Part shown: positions 24,169 through 33,687 of the stretch, one piece after another
How the letters are laid out: every line of letters begins with the position of its first letter
Position numbering within the stretch: position 1 is the first letter of the stretch
Source: Cupriavidus pauculus
GTDB taxonomy: Bacteria; Pseudomonadota; Gammaproteobacteria; Burkholderiales; Burkholderiaceae
Reading direction: 5' to 3'
Length of the DNA: 64,000 bases
Assembly (NCBI RefSeq): GCF_022179805.1
Contig: NZ_BPUO01000006.1
Span: forward strand, 248,001-312,000
The notes under the pieces: generated by a model
The model's input: only the letters and a program-made list of their open reading frames with translations
Told to the model about the DNA's origin: nothing
The model's database searches: none
Program-made: the position numbers and the translations under genes

Positions 24169-25644
24169 TCAGTTAAACCAATGTTCCCGTGCTTTCATGA
24201 TCAGCGCCTTGGCGTCGTCCTCGCTGACGCTGGCCATCTCGACCAGTTCGTCCACGGCCAGTTCGGCCAGGTCGTCACGCGTGTGGATATTGCCTTCAGC
24301 CAGCTTGCCGATCAGCTCGGGGGTCAGGCCGTCGAGCGATCGCAGATCCTGCGACACCTCTTCCACCTTTTCTTCCCGGGCCAGTTCCATCGTCAGCAGC
24401 GCATCGCGGGCGCGATTGCGCAGCTCGTTGACGGTATCTTCATCGAAGGCCTCGATCTCCATCATTTCGCTGATGGGTACATAGGCCACTTCTTCCAGCG
24501 TGGAGAAGCCTTCCTCGATCAGGATGTCCGCCACTTCCTCGTCCACGTCCAGCTTGGCCATGAACAACTTGCGTACCACTTCGCTTTCCTCGGCCTGTTT
24601 CTGCGCCGATTCTTCCTGCGTCATGATGTTGATCTGCCAGCCGGTCAGCTCCGACGCCAGGCGTACGTTCTGACCGCTGCGACCAATGGCGACGGCGAGG
24701 TTTTCCTCGTCGACCACCACATCCATGCTGTGCTTCTCTTCGTCGACCACGATCGACTGCACCTGTGCCGGTGCCAGCGCGCCGATCACGAACTGTGCCG
24801 GATCTTCCGACCACAGCACGATGTCCACGGCTTCGCCGCCAATCTCGTTACGCACCGCCGTGACACGCGTGCCACGCACGCCCACACAGGTACCGATCGG
24901 GTCGATACGCTTGTCATGGGCCACCACGGCGATCTTGGCGCGCACGCCGGGGTCGCGGGCAGCCGCCTTGATTTCCAGCAGGCCCTGTTCCATCTCGGGC
25001 ACTTCGTTCTCGAACAGCTTGATCAGGAACTCCGGCGCGGTGCGCGACAGTTCGATCTGCGGTCCGCGAGCGGCGCGGTCGACATTCAGGATGTACGCAC
25101 GCACACGGTCACCGGTGCGCAGGTTTTCCTTCGGAATGATCTGATCGCGGGCCAGCAGCGCTTCCACGCGGCCGGATTCGACGATCAGGCCCTTCTTGTC
25201 GGCGCGCTTGACCGTGCCGGTCATGATCTTCTCGCCGCGATCCAGGTAGTCGTTCAGGATCTGCTCGCGCTCCGCATCACGGATACGCTGCAGGATCACC
25301 TGCTTGGCAGCCTGGGCGCCAATGCGGCCAAACTCCACCGACTCGATCTGCTCTTCGATGAAATCGTCGAGCTCGATATCGGCGCTCTGATCACGGGCTT
25401 CGAACAGCAGGATCTGCTTGTCCGGTTCCTGCAGGCCCTGTTCGTCGGGGACGACAAGCCAGCGACGGAACGTTTCGTGCTCACCGGATTCACGGTCGAT
25501 ATGGACGCGGATATCCACGTCTTCCTCGAAGCGCTTCTTGGTGGCGGATGCCAATGCGGCCTCCAGCGCGCCAAAGACCACATCCTTGTCGACGTTCTTC
25601 TCGCGCGCTAGCGCATCGACGAGCAACAGAACTTCGCGGCTCAT
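24169..25644 (-). CDS. nusA: Transcription termination/antitermination factor NusA
   Basis: RNA-polymerase-binding factor controlling pausing, termination and antitermination. It has 491 residues: N-terminal domain (1-125), S1 domain (about 135-200, [30 protein letters not shown] region), KH1 and KH2 (about 210-345; [20 protein letters not shown] and [19 protein letters not shown]), and two acidic C-terminal repeats ([55 protein letters not shown]). The start overlaps rimP by 4 nt (ATGA). An attenuator-like hairpin in the operon leader could mediate NusA autoregulation. Confidence 0.98.
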   Translation of the reverse strand: MSREVLLLVDALAREKNVDKDVVFGALEAALASATKKRFEEDVDIRVHIDRESGEHETFRRWLVVPDEQGLQEPDKQILLFEARDQSADIELDDFIEEQIESVEFGRIGAQAAKQVILQRIRDAEREQILNDYLDRGEKIMTGTVKRADKKGLIVESGRVEALLARDQIIPKENLRTGDRVRAYILNVDRAARGPQIELSRTAPEFLIKLFENEVPEMEQGLLEIKAAARDPGVRAKIAVVAHDKRIDPIGTCVGVRGTRVTAVRNEIGGEAVDIVLWSEDPAQFVIGALAPAQVQSIVVDEEKHSMDVVVDEENLAVAIGRSGQNVRLASELTGWQINIMTQEESAQKQAEESEVVRKLFMAKLDVDEEVADILIEEGFSTLEEVAYVPISEMMEIEAFDEDTVNELRNRARDALLTMELAREEKVEEVSQDLRSLDGLTPELIGKLAEGNIHTRDDLAELAVDELVEMASVSEDDAKALIMKAREHWFN

Positions 25645-26129
25645 TGCTTGTTCCCTTTTCTTTGATTTCCCTTGAAGTCGATCACAGGCACGAGACGTGC
25701 CTTGTCGACATCGGATATGGCGAATTCCAGCAGTGCCGGGCCGTCCTTGCCCTCGAATTCCAGACCGATTTTCTCGGTTCCGGCATCGCCCGCGGGTTCG
25801 CGCAGGATGCCGACGAAATTCTTCTGGCCATTGACCGGCAGGCGCAGCGTGACGCGGGCTTCTTCACCGGCGAAACGCACAAAATCAGCCAGCTTCTTGA
25901 GCGGACGGTCCAGGCCGGGCGACGATACTTCGAGGCGCTCGTAGTCGACGTTCTCGACCGTCAGCACGTGCGTGAGCTGGCGGCTGACTTTTTCGCAATC
26001 CTCAATGACGATGCCGGTTTCAGGCTGATCGATGTAGACACGCAGAAGTCCGGCCGGGGCACGCTCAAGCTCAACCAACTCGTAGCCCATGCCGATAAGG
26101 GTGGTTTCGATCAAATCTGCCAGATGCAC
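25641..26129 (-). CDS. rimP: Ribosome maturation factor RimP
   Basis: 30S assembly factor. It has 162 residues and a GTG start ([22 protein letters not shown] as landmark). [30 protein letters not shown] gives the N-terminal domain with the conserved I/V-DxPxG-I-x-DC pattern; [15 protein letters not shown] is the RimP signature. A lysine-rich end ([11 protein letters not shown]) follows. First gene of the operon, about 230 nt after the predicted start of transcription. Confidence 0.96.
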   Translation of the reverse strand: MHLADLIETTLIGMGYELVELERAPAGLLRVYIDQPETGIVIEDCEKVSRQLTHVLTVENVDYERLEVSSPGLDRPLKKLADFVRFAGEEARVTLRLPVNGQKNFVGILREPAGDAGTEKIGLEFEGKDGPALLEFAISDVDKARLVPVIDFKGNQRKGNKQ

Positions 26130-26295
26130 TGTAATCCCGAGTAGTGGCTTTCAATACCTTGGCAGTCACCGGACAACACAACGTTCTGAAATCGAGGTTC
26201 CGAAACGACCTGTAAGCCCTGCCTGCCCCATCATCCCCGCTCCGGGCAGACGCGCCATGTGACGCAATCCAGCCGCAAACACAAACGGGCGAACC

Positions 26296-26331
26296 AAAAA
26301 AAAATGGGCGCAATGCCCATCATTCGCCCAT
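26296..26331 (-). promoter_or_regulatory. Attenuator-like hairpins in the rimP-nusA-infB leader
   Basis: On the minus-strand RNA, AUGGGC occurs twice (complements of 26326-26331 and 26315-26320) and both can pair with the single GCCCAU (complement of 26304-26309), which is followed by a run of nine Us (26296-26304). The inner pairing makes a classic terminator with a 5-nt loop; the outer makes a longer alternative. An upstream stem AUCCUC/GAGGAU (about 26330-26344) overlaps the outer arm. It may also end rluB transcripts arriving from upstream. Confidence 0.6.
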
Positions 26332-26365
26332 CCTCGCCGAGGATGATACTTTTGAATAGACTTTG

Positions 26366-26394
26366 ATTATACGCGGATTATGCCTAAAAGGCAA
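26366..26394 (-). promoter_or_regulatory. Strong sigma-70 promoter of the rimP-nusA-infB operon
   Basis: TTGCCT (26389-26394) and a perfect TATAAT (26366-26371) on the minus strand are exactly 17 nt apart. Predicted start near 26359, about 230 nt before rimP and just before the leader hairpins. Confidence 0.85.
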
Positions 26395-26468
26395 AAGCCA
26401 CCTTGGATCCGCGCCGAAGGGGGCGATGGCCGGACGCATCCGGCATCGACCCACCCCGCTTGCGTACG

Positions 26469-28409
26469 TCAGCGATGACCGCCGCGCCCGCCGCCGCCGC
26501 CGCTACCACCGCCGCCACGCGGACGGCGATTGCCACCACCGGCCTTGCCGGCCTTGGGCATCACATTGCCGTTGGCATCGCCACCACCACGGCGCTGGCG
26601 ATTGCCACCACCGGCGTTGCCTGCGTTCCCGGGGTTTCCGCCACGGCCACCGCGACCGCCGCCGGCACCCTTCCCGCCGCCCATACCACCCATGCCACCC
26701 ATACCGCCCATGCCACGTGCGCCGCCACCCATGCCGCCGCCCATCTTGGTCGTGTGCGACGTCAGTGGTGCCGGACCCGACGGGATGTAACCCATCGAGG
26801 TCTGCATCGGATCGGGCTGGCCGCCACGGCCGCCGCCACCGGCACCGCGATTGCCACCGGCCTTCTCGAAGCGCGGCAGGCCATCCATGCCCGTGTGCAT
26901 CGGCATGCCGGCAATGGCAGCCTCGGTGCGTGCCTTGCGGCCGCCCACCTTGGTTGCACCACCCTTGCCGCCGGTCTGCTCGCTCTTGGCCGGCGCTTTC
27001 AGGCCGATGTTGGCCATCAGGGTACGAACTTCAGTGGCTTCCAGCTCCTGCCAACGACCGCGCTTGAGGCCGCGCGGCAGCAGGAATTGACCATAGCGGG
27101 TACGAATCAGGCGCGACACGGTCAGGCCCACGGCCTCGAACATGCGACGCACTTCGCGGTTACGACCTTCGGTCAGCGCCACGTGGTACCACTGGTTCAC
27201 GCCTTCGCCACCACCGTCCGCGATACGCAGGAAGTTGGCTTCGCCATCGTCGAGCTCGATACCGTGCAGCAACCGCTGCCGATCGGACTCGGACAGTTCG
27301 CCCAGCGTACGCACCGCATATTCACGTTCCACGCCATAGCGCGGGTGCATGAAGCGGTTGGCGATGTCACCGGAGGTGGTGAAGATCAGCAGGCCTTCGG
27401 TATTGAAGTCCAGCCGCCCCACGGCCACCCACTTGCCGCTCTTGATGCGCGGCAGGCTGTCGAACACGGTCGGACGGCCTTCCGGATCCGACTGGCTGAC
27501 GATTTCGCCCGACGGCTTGTGATACAGCAGCACGCGCGGCGGCTTGGTCGACACCTTGCGGTGGATCAGCTTGCCGTTCACGCGAACCTGGTCCGTCGGC
27601 AGAATGCGCTGGCCGATATGGGCGGGCAAGCCATTGACGGACACGCGGCCCTGCAGGATCAGTTCTTCCATCTCGCGACGCGAACCGAGACCGCCTTCGG
27701 CCAGCACCTTGTGCAGCTTGGGCGCGTCGTCGTCCGACGTCAGCTCGCGCACCGGCTTGGCCTTGGTACGCGGCACGACCATGTCTTCCTGGTCGAACTG
27801 CTCGGAAATCACGAAGCGGAACAGATCTTCGGCACCGGCCGCCTTGGGAGCGGCTGCCTTGCCGGGCTGCTTGTTGCCCGCCTTGTCGCCCTGGCGCTGT
27901 TCACCCCGGGCACCGGGCCTGCCGGCGCCAGCCTGATTCTTGCGCTGGCCGTTATTACCGTTATTACGGTTGCGCTTGCCAGCCTGCTCGGCCGCCGGCT
28001 TGTTATCACCATCGACCAGGGCAGCCTTGCGTTGCGGCTGCTGACGGCGCTTGCGCTGGCCCTGGCCGGGCTGCGCCGGCTGGGCGTCGCCGGCGTCGGC
28101 CTGCAACGCTTCCGGGGCGCCAACCTCGGCGGCAGGTGCCGGCTTGCGACGGCCCCGACCGCGCGGTGCCGCCGGCTGGGAACCTGCCCCAGCCTCGGCC
28201 GGCGCGGCGGCGTCGGCATCCGTGCGAGGCGCATCGCGATCCTGCGCGGACTGGCGGCGTGACGCCACCAGGTTGCGCAGACCGCGGCGAAGCCCCTTGC
28301 GGCGCGGCGCGCCGTCGGCATCATTTCCCGTATCAGGGGCTGCGCCGGTATCGCCCGGCACGTCCGGCTGGCGGACGTCTTGCTCAGCGGAATCAGACAA
28401 AGTATTCAC
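26469..28409 (-). CDS. rluB: 23S rRNA pseudouridine(2605) synthase RluB with long disordered tails
   Basis: Pseudouridine synthase of the RsuA/RluB family. The start is a GTG at 28409, 20 nt after the scpB stop, giving 646 residues; the frame upstream of it overlaps scpB. The core is ordinary: S4 domain ([30 protein letters not shown], about 235-300) and catalytic [14 protein letters not shown] with its Asp, then [12 protein letters not shown] and [15 protein letters not shown]. Flanks are unusual: a basic N-terminal tail of about 230 residues rich in [18 protein letters not shown] and [10 protein letters not shown], and a C-terminal tail of about 150 residues of Gly-Met and RGG repeats. Both look like RNA-binding disordered regions. 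Confidence 0.92.
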   Translation of the reverse strand: MNTLSDSAEQDVRQPDVPGDTGAAPDTGNDADGAPRRKGLRRGLRNLVASRRQSAQDRDAPRTDADAAAPAEAGAGSQPAAPRGRGRRKPAPAAEVGAPEALQADAGDAQPAQPGQGQRKRRQQPQRKAALVDGDNKPAAEQAGKRNRNNGNNGQRKNQAGAGRPGARGEQRQGDKAGNKQPGKAAAPKAAGAEDLFRFVISEQFDQEDMVVPRTKAKPVRELTSDDDAPKLHKVLAEGGLGSRREMEELILQGRVSVNGLPAHIGQRILPTDQVRVNGKLIHRKVSTKPPRVLLYHKPSGEIVSQSDPEGRPTVFDSLPRIKSGKWVAVGRLDFNTEGLLIFTTSGDIANRFMHPRYGVEREYAVRTLGELSESDRQRLLHGIELDDGEANFLRIADGGGEGVNQWYHVALTEGRNREVRRMFEAVGLTVSRLIRTRYGQFLLPRGLKRGRWQELEATEVRTLMANIGLKAPAKSEQTGGKGGATKVGGRKARTEAAIAGMPMHTGMDGLPRFEKAGGNRGAGGGGRGGQPDPMQTSMGYIPSGPAPLTSHTTKMGGGMGGGARGMGGMGGMGGMGGGKGAGGGRGGRGGNPGNAGNAGGGNRQRRGGGDANGNVMPKAGKAGGGNRRPRGGGGSGGGGGRGGHR

Positions 28410-28428
28410 TATCGATGTTGCATGTTGT

Positions 28429-29439
28429 TCAGTTGGACACGCGCTCGTCGTCGTCCTCGGTCGGGAACAGCGTGTCGCCATCCTGATCATCGGTACGTTC
28501 GGCGGCCTCCGCGTCGGGAGCCTGTGCGTCCATGTGGAAGCCGTTGGCATGTGCCACCGGCGCATCGTCCTGCCCATCCTCCGCGGGCGCCGGGGCGACG
28601 CTGGTAGTGCTTTCCGGCAATTCTTCGCTCTCGCCCTCACCAGCCGGCGCTTCCTGCCCGGCAGGTTCGGCGGAAATTTCGGCGATATCGGCAGGCGCGA
28701 AAGACTCGGTGTCGTCGCGCTCTGCGTCGGCCTGGGTCATTTCGGCGGGTTCTGGCGCGCTCGTCGTGGCGGCTTCGACCGGGGCGCCAGGGGCTGCCAC
28801 CGCATCGGTCACCACCGCCGCGGCCGCGAATGCCTCTTCGTCGCCATCGCCGACCGGCGGGTTGGCCGTGGCGATTTCCTCAAAATCTATTGCCTGTTGA
28901 TCGAGCAACGCGGCTTGCGCCTGCGCCTGGGCATCTTCCAGCGGCGGCAGTTCGTCTAGCGAACGCAGCCCCAGGTCGTCCAGGAACGCCTTCGTTGTAG
29001 CGTACAACGCGGGGCGTCCGGGCACGTCGCGATGGCCGATGACCTCGATCCACCCTCGATCCTCGAGCTTCTTGACCACGTCCGTACTGACGGTCACGCC
29101 GCGGATTTCCTCGATATCGCCCCGTGTGACAGGCTGGCGATACGAGATGATCGCCAGCGTCTCCATGACGGCGCGCGAGTACTTCGGCGGCTTTTCCGGG
29201 TTCAAACGATCCAGGAATTCGCGCATCTCGGGACGGCTCTGAAAGCGCCAGCCACTGGCCAGCGCCACGAGTTCGACCCCGCGCTGCTGCCAGTCCTGCC
29301 GCAGCTCTTCGAGCAACACCCGGATGGTGTCGGCGCCGACATCGTCGGCAAACAACCGCCGCAGATCGCCAACGCGCAGTGGCTCCTGCGCACAGATCAG
29401 CGCGGTCTCGAGGACGATCTTCGCCTCTTGGGTATTCAT
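28429..29439 (-). CDS. scpB: Segregation and condensation protein B
   Basis: Subunit of the SMC-ScpAB condensin. From [16 protein letters not shown] it has 336 residues. Two winged-helix domains occupy about 1-165: [30 protein letters not shown] and [32 protein letters not shown], then [18 protein letters not shown]. The remaining half is an acidic Ala/Pro/Glu-rich tail with no recognised domain, longer than in most relatives. scpA is not in this window. It precedes rluB by 19 nt, a pairing common in bacteria. Ribosome-binding site weak. Confidence 0.94.
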   Translation of the reverse strand: MNTQEAKIVLETALICAQEPLRVGDLRRLFADDVGADTIRVLLEELRQDWQQRGVELVALASGWRFQSRPEMREFLDRLNPEKPPKYSRAVMETLAIISYRQPVTRGDIEEIRGVTVSTDVVKKLEDRGWIEVIGHRDVPGRPALYATTKAFLDDLGLRSLDELPPLEDAQAQAQAALLDQQAIDFEEIATANPPVGDGDEEAFAAAAVVTDAVAAPGAPVEAATTSAPEPAEMTQADAERDDTESFAPADIAEISAEPAGQEAPAGEGESEELPESTTSVAPAPAEDGQDDAPVAHANGFHMDAQAPDAEAAERTDDQDGDTLFPTEDDDERVSN

Positions 29440-29981
29440 GTGATTGCGTGCAGCCTGTCTTTGCACCTGCTCCCGGACGAATCCCGGAGCACTGGAGATT
29501 GCAGATACAGCGAGGCCGAAGCCACCGCCATTTCATCGCGCAGCCAACTCGCATGCCTTTGCAGCGCAGCCGTGCACATCGTTCTTTGCATCGAATTGCC
29601 GGGTCGATCCGGCAGGAGATCGTCCAGGGCTGGCAAGAATCACCAGTCGACGGACCTCTTGCGTCGCGCCTTCTCCCTTCGGGGCGGACATTCGCCTGGG
29701 CCACCGGATGGCCAAGACGGCAAGAAACAAACCGGTACCGGCGCAGGAAACATCACCTGCGCGGCATCACTACCCAACTGCCGCCGGTCTTTTAACCAGA
29801 TCTTTTGAACCGGATGACTTGTGGAGACGTTCCCGACGCACCGGAGTGGCCCGAAACCTGGACACGCACCCCAGATCGGGGTTGCGGCCTGGCGACGCCG
29901 AACTTGGTGCGGCGCGATACCGTGGTTCTGGCGATTGTATGGCATTCCCGGCCCCGCCTGCAACCCGGCGCTGTGGCCGAT
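29440..29981 (-). promoter_or_regulatory. 540-nt gene-free interval with a promoter candidate
   Basis: No reading frame here looks real: the open frames on both strands lack ribosome-binding sites and family motifs. On the minus strand TTGCAG (29958-29963) and TACAAT (29934-29939) are 18 nt apart and could start a transcript with a leader of about 490 nt before scpB. Nothing else recognised. Confidence 0.4.
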
Positions 29982-30749
29982 TCAGAACACCAGGCAAAAC
30001 CCATGCTGCGCGAGCGTGTCCGGCAGCCATATTGCCCGGGCCACCCCGAGGGCGCCAAATCCAATGACGATCAGCCCTGACGCCACCCGCACCGCCGGTT
30101 TGCGCGACAGTTGGCGCAAATATCCCGACAGCCCGGAAATCACCAGCAGGTTGGGCAACGTGCCCAGACCGAAGGCGCCCATCACCAGTGCGCCTGATAC
30201 GGCATTCCCCGCCAGGAGCGCCATGGCGAGTGCACCATAGACCATGCCGCACGGGACGAGTCCCCAGGCCAGACCCATACCATAGCGGCGCGCCATCGGC
30301 ATGACGGATGGGCGGCTTCGCAGACGCGCGGGCATGTATCGACTCACCGCGCGCGCACGTTGCACGACGTGCGCGGCCGCGAGCGATGCGAGCCGCTCGA
30401 TCCAGTCGGCTTTCATGACGCGACCACGCAGCAACCATATGCCCGCGAACACGAGCATCCCACTGCCGAATGCAAAGAGCCATCGCTGCAACGGCAGATA
30501 CTCCTGTCGCCATACCGTCGCACCCACCGCACCCATCACAGCACCGAGCAACATATACGTCGTCACGCGACCCGCATGCATGACGCAAAGCTCCAGCCAC
30601 CAGCGACGCGTCGATCGATGGATGACAACAGCCACTGCGCGGGTCTGTTTCTGCTCCGCAGCAATAGCAATTCCTCCACACATGGCAGCGCAATGCATGC
30701 CACCAAGCAGAGCTACCAGAAAAACGCTTAAAAGCACACCAAATGGCAA
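29982..30749 (-). CDS. SafE/TauE-type membrane protein of the cbb3 oxidase cluster
   Basis: Polytopic inner-membrane protein, 255 residues, about six helices. The N-terminal helix carries HCAAMCGG, a His/Cys motif that could bind copper, and GLVPCGMVYGALAMALLAG is the second repeat's equivalent. Proteins of this type, annotated sulfite exporter TauE/SafE or urease-accessory-like, commonly accompany ccoGHIS-fnr genes and are suspected of copper handling for oxidase assembly. That role is inference from context. It diverges from fnr. Ends QHGFCLVF. Confidence 0.8.
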   Translation of the reverse strand: MPFGVLLSVFLVALLGGMHCAAMCGGIAIAAEQKQTRAVAVVIHRSTRRWWLELCVMHAGRVTTYMLLGAVMGAVGATVWRQEYLPLQRWLFAFGSGMLVFAGIWLLRGRVMKADWIERLASLAAAHVVQRARAVSRYMPARLRSRPSVMPMARRYGMGLAWGLVPCGMVYGALAMALLAGNAVSGALVMGAFGLGTLPNLLVISGLSGYLRQLSRKPAVRVASGLIVIGFGALGVARAIWLPDTLAQHGFCLVF

Positions 30750-30834
30750 CTGTTCCTCGCTTCTGCGTCACTTGACGCTGTAAAATGCACGCATCGCGCC
30801 CTCACTGCAAGCGCATTCAAAACGAGCACTTCAA

Positions 30835-31560
30835 TTGTTGACTTCCATTCCCGTCACCGAGATGTCGCCCCGTTGCTCCACGTGTGCCATGGGTCAACTT
30901 TGCCTGCCGGTGGGCATGTCGCAACAGGACCTGACGAAGATGGACACGCTCGTGCAAGAACGCGTGCGTGTCCACAAGGGCGAAACGCTTTACCGCATGG
31001 GCGAGCCGCTTACCGCCGTCTATGCCATTCGCTTCGGCACACTGAAGACGCACGTCACCATGGAAGACGGGCGCACGCAGATCACCGGCTTCCACCTGCC
31101 TGGTGAAGTCATCGGCCTCGACGGTCTCAGCGAGATGCAGCACGCATCCGATGCCACCGCGCTGGAAGACGCCGAAGTCTGCGTCGTGCGCTACGACGAC
31201 CTGCAATCGCTGTCGAGCCATCTGCCCTCGCTGCAAGGCCAGTTCCTGCGGCTGATGAGCAAGGAAATTTCGCAAGATCAGGTCATGCTCATCACGCTTG
31301 GTTCGATGCGTGCGGAAGAGCGCCTGGCTGCGTTCCTGATCAACATGTCCGAGCGTCTGTCCGCACGCGGTTACTCGTCCACCGAGTTCGTGCTGCGCAT
31401 GAGCCGCGAGGAAATCGGCAGCTACCTTGGCCTGAAACTCGAAACCGTCAGCCGCCTGTTCTCGCGCTTTGCCGAGGCCGGCCTGATCCAGATTCGTCAG
31501 CGTCATGTCAAGCTCGTGGATATGGCGGGTATCAAGCAGGTGTACAGCCGTTCCTGCTGA
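30835..31560 (+). CDS. fnr: Oxygen-sensing regulator FNR
   Basis: Crp/Fnr-family regulator activated by a [4Fe-4S] cluster when oxygen is low. Counting from the TTG at 30835, the cluster cysteines are Cys14, Cys17 and Cys23 (CSTCAMGQLC) plus Cys116 (EDAEVCVVRYDDL). The cyclic-nucleotide-binding-like barrel (about 30-140) leads to the dimer helix and the helix-turn-helix SREEIGSYLGLKLETVSRLFSRF, whose E-TVSR recognition motif reads TTGAT-type sites. TTG 30838 or ATG 30862 are alternative starts; all keep the cysteines, and only the TTG has a weak GAG upstream. FNR boxes stand before ccoN and ccoI nearby. Confidence 0.96.
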   Translation: MLTSIPVTEMSPRCSTCAMGQLCLPVGMSQQDLTKMDTLVQERVRVHKGETLYRMGEPLTAVYAIRFGTLKTHVTMEDGRTQITGFHLPGEVIGLDGLSEMQHASDATALEDAEVCVVRYDDLQSLSSHLPSLQGQFLRLMSKEISQDQVMLITLGSMRAEERLAAFLINMSERLSARGYSSTEFVLRMSREEIGSYLGLKLETVSRLFSRFAEAGLIQIRQRHVKLVDMAGIKQVYSRSC

Positions 31561-31587
31561 CGCAAGCGCAGCCACTCGATACGCGAC

Positions 31588-31624
31588 AAAGGCCGCGCCG
31601 GAAATTTTCCGGTGCGGCCTTTTT
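31588..31624 (+). terminator. Terminator of fnr
   Basis: A near-perfect 16-bp stem, AAAGGCCGCGCCGGAA against TTCCGGTGCGGCCTTT (one G-U), ends in five Ts. It lies between convergent fnr and the cco accessory genes. Confidence 0.88.
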
Positions 31625-31635
31625 CATTGTTCCGA

Positions 31636-31881
31636 TTATTCCAGCTCATCGGTATCGCTCAGCTTCACAGGCATCGTGTAGAGCGTGAGCCCGCTGGACA
31701 ACGCGCAGAACAGCCACGCCACAAGGAATCCCACGGTGTACACCGCCTGGCGCGACGCCTCCACCGGGTGCCCGAAGAAACTGAGGTCGCCAGGATCCAC
31801 CACCGAGAACACCACCGCCGTGGCCGCGCCACCCATCAGGAACGCCGGCCATAGCACCCACATCAGCCAGCGTAACCTCAT
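31636..31881 (-). CDS. Small two-helix membrane protein of the cco cluster
   Basis: 81 residues with two hydrophobic segments (about 5-27 and 46-67) separated by a short loop DPGDLSFFGHPVEASRQ. Starts by a 4-nt overlap with the FixH-like gene (ATGA), so it is translationally coupled and belongs to the cco transcript. No named family recognised; location suggests a role in oxidase assembly, but that is inference. Confidence 0.7.
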   Translation of the reverse strand: MRLRWLMWVLWPAFLMGGAATAVVFSVVDPGDLSFFGHPVEASRQAVYTVGFLVAWLFCALSSGLTLYTMPVKLSDTDELE

Positions 31882-32087
31882 GGGCGCCTCGCCGTCGGAT
31901 CTGCCTGGCCCGCGCCTATCCTCTCCACAACCAGGCCGTGCCGGGTTGCATCGCCGACCGGCATGTCGGCATGGCTGCTAGCCAGCCAGATCGTGACGCC
32001 ACAGCCGATGATTGCCAGCAACGGGCCGCTCATCAGAATCCAGGGCCATGGCTCCCTGTACCAGGGCTTTGCGGGGTGTTGGGTCAT
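31878..32087 (-). CDS. Short FixH/CcoH-like protein
   Basis: 69 residues. The N-terminus PWYREPWPWILMSGPLLAIIGCGVTIWLA is a W-rich approach and single membrane helix that matches the start of FixH/CcoH proteins, which help assemble cbb3 oxidase. The usual periplasmic domain (FixH is normally about 150 residues) is missing; only about 35 residues follow, ending in an Arg/Pro-rich tail. It lies between ccoG and the two-helix protein, the standard place for ccoH. It could be a shortened lineage form or a different small subunit. Confidence 0.65.
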   Translation of the reverse strand: MTQHPAKPWYREPWPWILMSGPLLAIIGCGVTIWLASSHADMPVGDATRHGLVVERIGAGQADPTARRP

Positions 32088-32134
32088 TGCGCTCTCCTGT
32101 TTGCCTGCATTCCTCGACGCCGTTCACGACAGCG

Positions 32135-33625
32135 TCACAGATCGCGAGGAACGATAAAACTCGTGCTTTGCCGGATATCCACCTTGCGCTGCGAATCCGT
32201 CTCGGCAGTGACCGATATCTCGATCTTGTGCGTGCCTTGCGTGGCATCGTCGATCGGCACACGAATCCGGATCGGCAGCAACCGGTTCGACGTGGGCAAC
32301 AGCGCTTCGGCAGCGTGGTCGTACTCGACCGTCAGCCCCTTCAATTCGCTGCTTTGCGCCTGCACATGGATCTTCATCGGCGCCTCGGTCGCGTTGATCA
32401 ACTGCAGCCGGTACACGTTCTCGATCCAGCGCCCTTCCACCTCGCGCCCGAGTGCACCGCGATCGCGAATGATGTCGACCTTGAGCGGCGTACGCATGGC
32501 CAACGACGCCACGAATCCTGCCGTCAGCGCAAGCCAGATCAGCGTGTAGACGATGGTGCGCGGCCGCAGCAGCCGCTTGCGGGCATCGGCCACCGACAGC
32601 TTCTTGCGCATGGCGTTCTCCGATGTGTATCGAATCAGCCCACGCGGATACTCCATCTTGTCCATGACCTGGTTGCATGCATCGATACATGCACCGCAGC
32701 CGATGCACTCGTATTGCAGTCCATCACGGATGTCGATGCCAGTCGGACACACCTGCACGCAGATGCTGCAGTCCACGCAGTCGCCCAGCCCTACCGCATG
32801 GTGGTCGGTCTTGCGTGAACGGCTGCCACGCGGATCGCCACGCCCGACGTCGTAGGTCACGACATAGGTGTCGCGGTCCACCATCACGCTTTGGAAACGC
32901 GCGTAGGGGCACATGTACTTGCAAACCTGCTCGCGCATGAACCCGGCGTTGCCCCACGTCGCAAACGCGTAGAACAGCATCCAGAACGCTTGCCACGGGC
33001 CGAGCGTCCAGTGCAGGACCTCGCCGCCCAGTTCGCGGATCGGCGCAAAGTAGCCGATGAACGTGAAGCCAGTCCACAGCGCGATGGCTACCCACAACGT
33101 GTGCTTGGTGGCCTTGAGCCGAATCTTGCGCAGGCTCCACGGGTCGCCATCGAGCCGGATGCGTGCGATGCGGTCGCCTTCGACCCGACGCTCGATCCAC
33201 ATGAATATCTCGGTGTAGACCGTCTGCGGACACGCGTAGCCGCAGAACAGCCGCCCCGCAATGGCTGTGAACAGAAACAAGGCCAGTGCCGAAATCACCA
33301 GCAGAACCGCAAGGTAGATCACGTCCTGCGGCCATAGCACGAGGCCGAAGATGTAGAACTTGCGGGCGCCGAGGTCGAACAGCACGGCCTGGCGACCATT
33401 CCATTGCAGCCAGGGCGTGCCGTAGAACACCAGTTGCGTCAGGATGACGAGCCAGACACGCCAGCTCGAAAAGGCACCCGTGACTGAACGGGGATAGATC
33501 TTGCGCCGGACTTCGTACAGCGCTTCTTCGGTAGCCTCCGACGCTGCTTTGGGCGGAGGCGCGGGCCGCCATTCGGCCTCGCGGGGTTCGCGGATCGTGG
33601 GGGGAGATTCCAGGGGCGCGTTCAT
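32135..33625 (-). CDS. ccoG: cbb3 oxidase accessory ferredoxin CcoG (RdxA/FixG)
   Basis: Membrane iron-sulfur protein that reduces copper for assembly of the cbb3 oxidase. 496 residues with five or so membrane helices (about 50-240), including the RLFCGYACPQTVYTEIFMW motif and CKYMCPYARFQSVM, then two [4Fe-4S] ferredoxin motifs CVDCSICVQVCPTGID and CIGCGACIDACNQVMD (about 270-310), one more helix and a C-terminal Ig-like periplasmic domain (about 385-496). Follows ccoP by 62 nt. Confidence 0.96.
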   Translation of the reverse strand: MNAPLESPPTIREPREAEWRPAPPPKAASEATEEALYEVRRKIYPRSVTGAFSSWRVWLVILTQLVFYGTPWLQWNGRQAVLFDLGARKFYIFGLVLWPQDVIYLAVLLVISALALFLFTAIAGRLFCGYACPQTVYTEIFMWIERRVEGDRIARIRLDGDPWSLRKIRLKATKHTLWVAIALWTGFTFIGYFAPIRELGGEVLHWTLGPWQAFWMLFYAFATWGNAGFMREQVCKYMCPYARFQSVMVDRDTYVVTYDVGRGDPRGSRSRKTDHHAVGLGDCVDCSICVQVCPTGIDIRDGLQYECIGCGACIDACNQVMDKMEYPRGLIRYTSENAMRKKLSVADARKRLLRPRTIVYTLIWLALTAGFVASLAMRTPLKVDIIRDRGALGREVEGRWIENVYRLQLINATEAPMKIHVQAQSSELKGLTVEYDHAAEALLPTSNRLLPIRIRVPIDDATQGTHKIEISVTAETDSQRKVDIRQSTSFIVPRDL

Positions 33626-33687
33626 TATTCAGCCCTCATGCCCCCGGGCGGACGGCGCGCGCCGTCCTTGCGCCGGGGGACGGTTTG

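Noticed and set aside
22612-25611. 999-codon open frame on the plus strand opposite infB and nusA
   Set aside because: It is the antisense of two certain genes. GC-rich codon bias leaves long open frames on the other strand; the translation is Leu/His/Arg-rich with no domain.
26363-27067. His/Arg-rich plus-strand frame that looks like a metal-binding protein
   Set aside because: It is the complement of the Gly-rich tail of rluB; repeated GGC/GGT codons read backwards give His, Arg and Pro runs.
29444-30067. 207-codon plus-strand frame in the gap before scpB
   Set aside because: No ribosome-binding site, composition typical of random GC-rich DNA, and it overlaps the 3' end of the SafE-like gene on the other strand.
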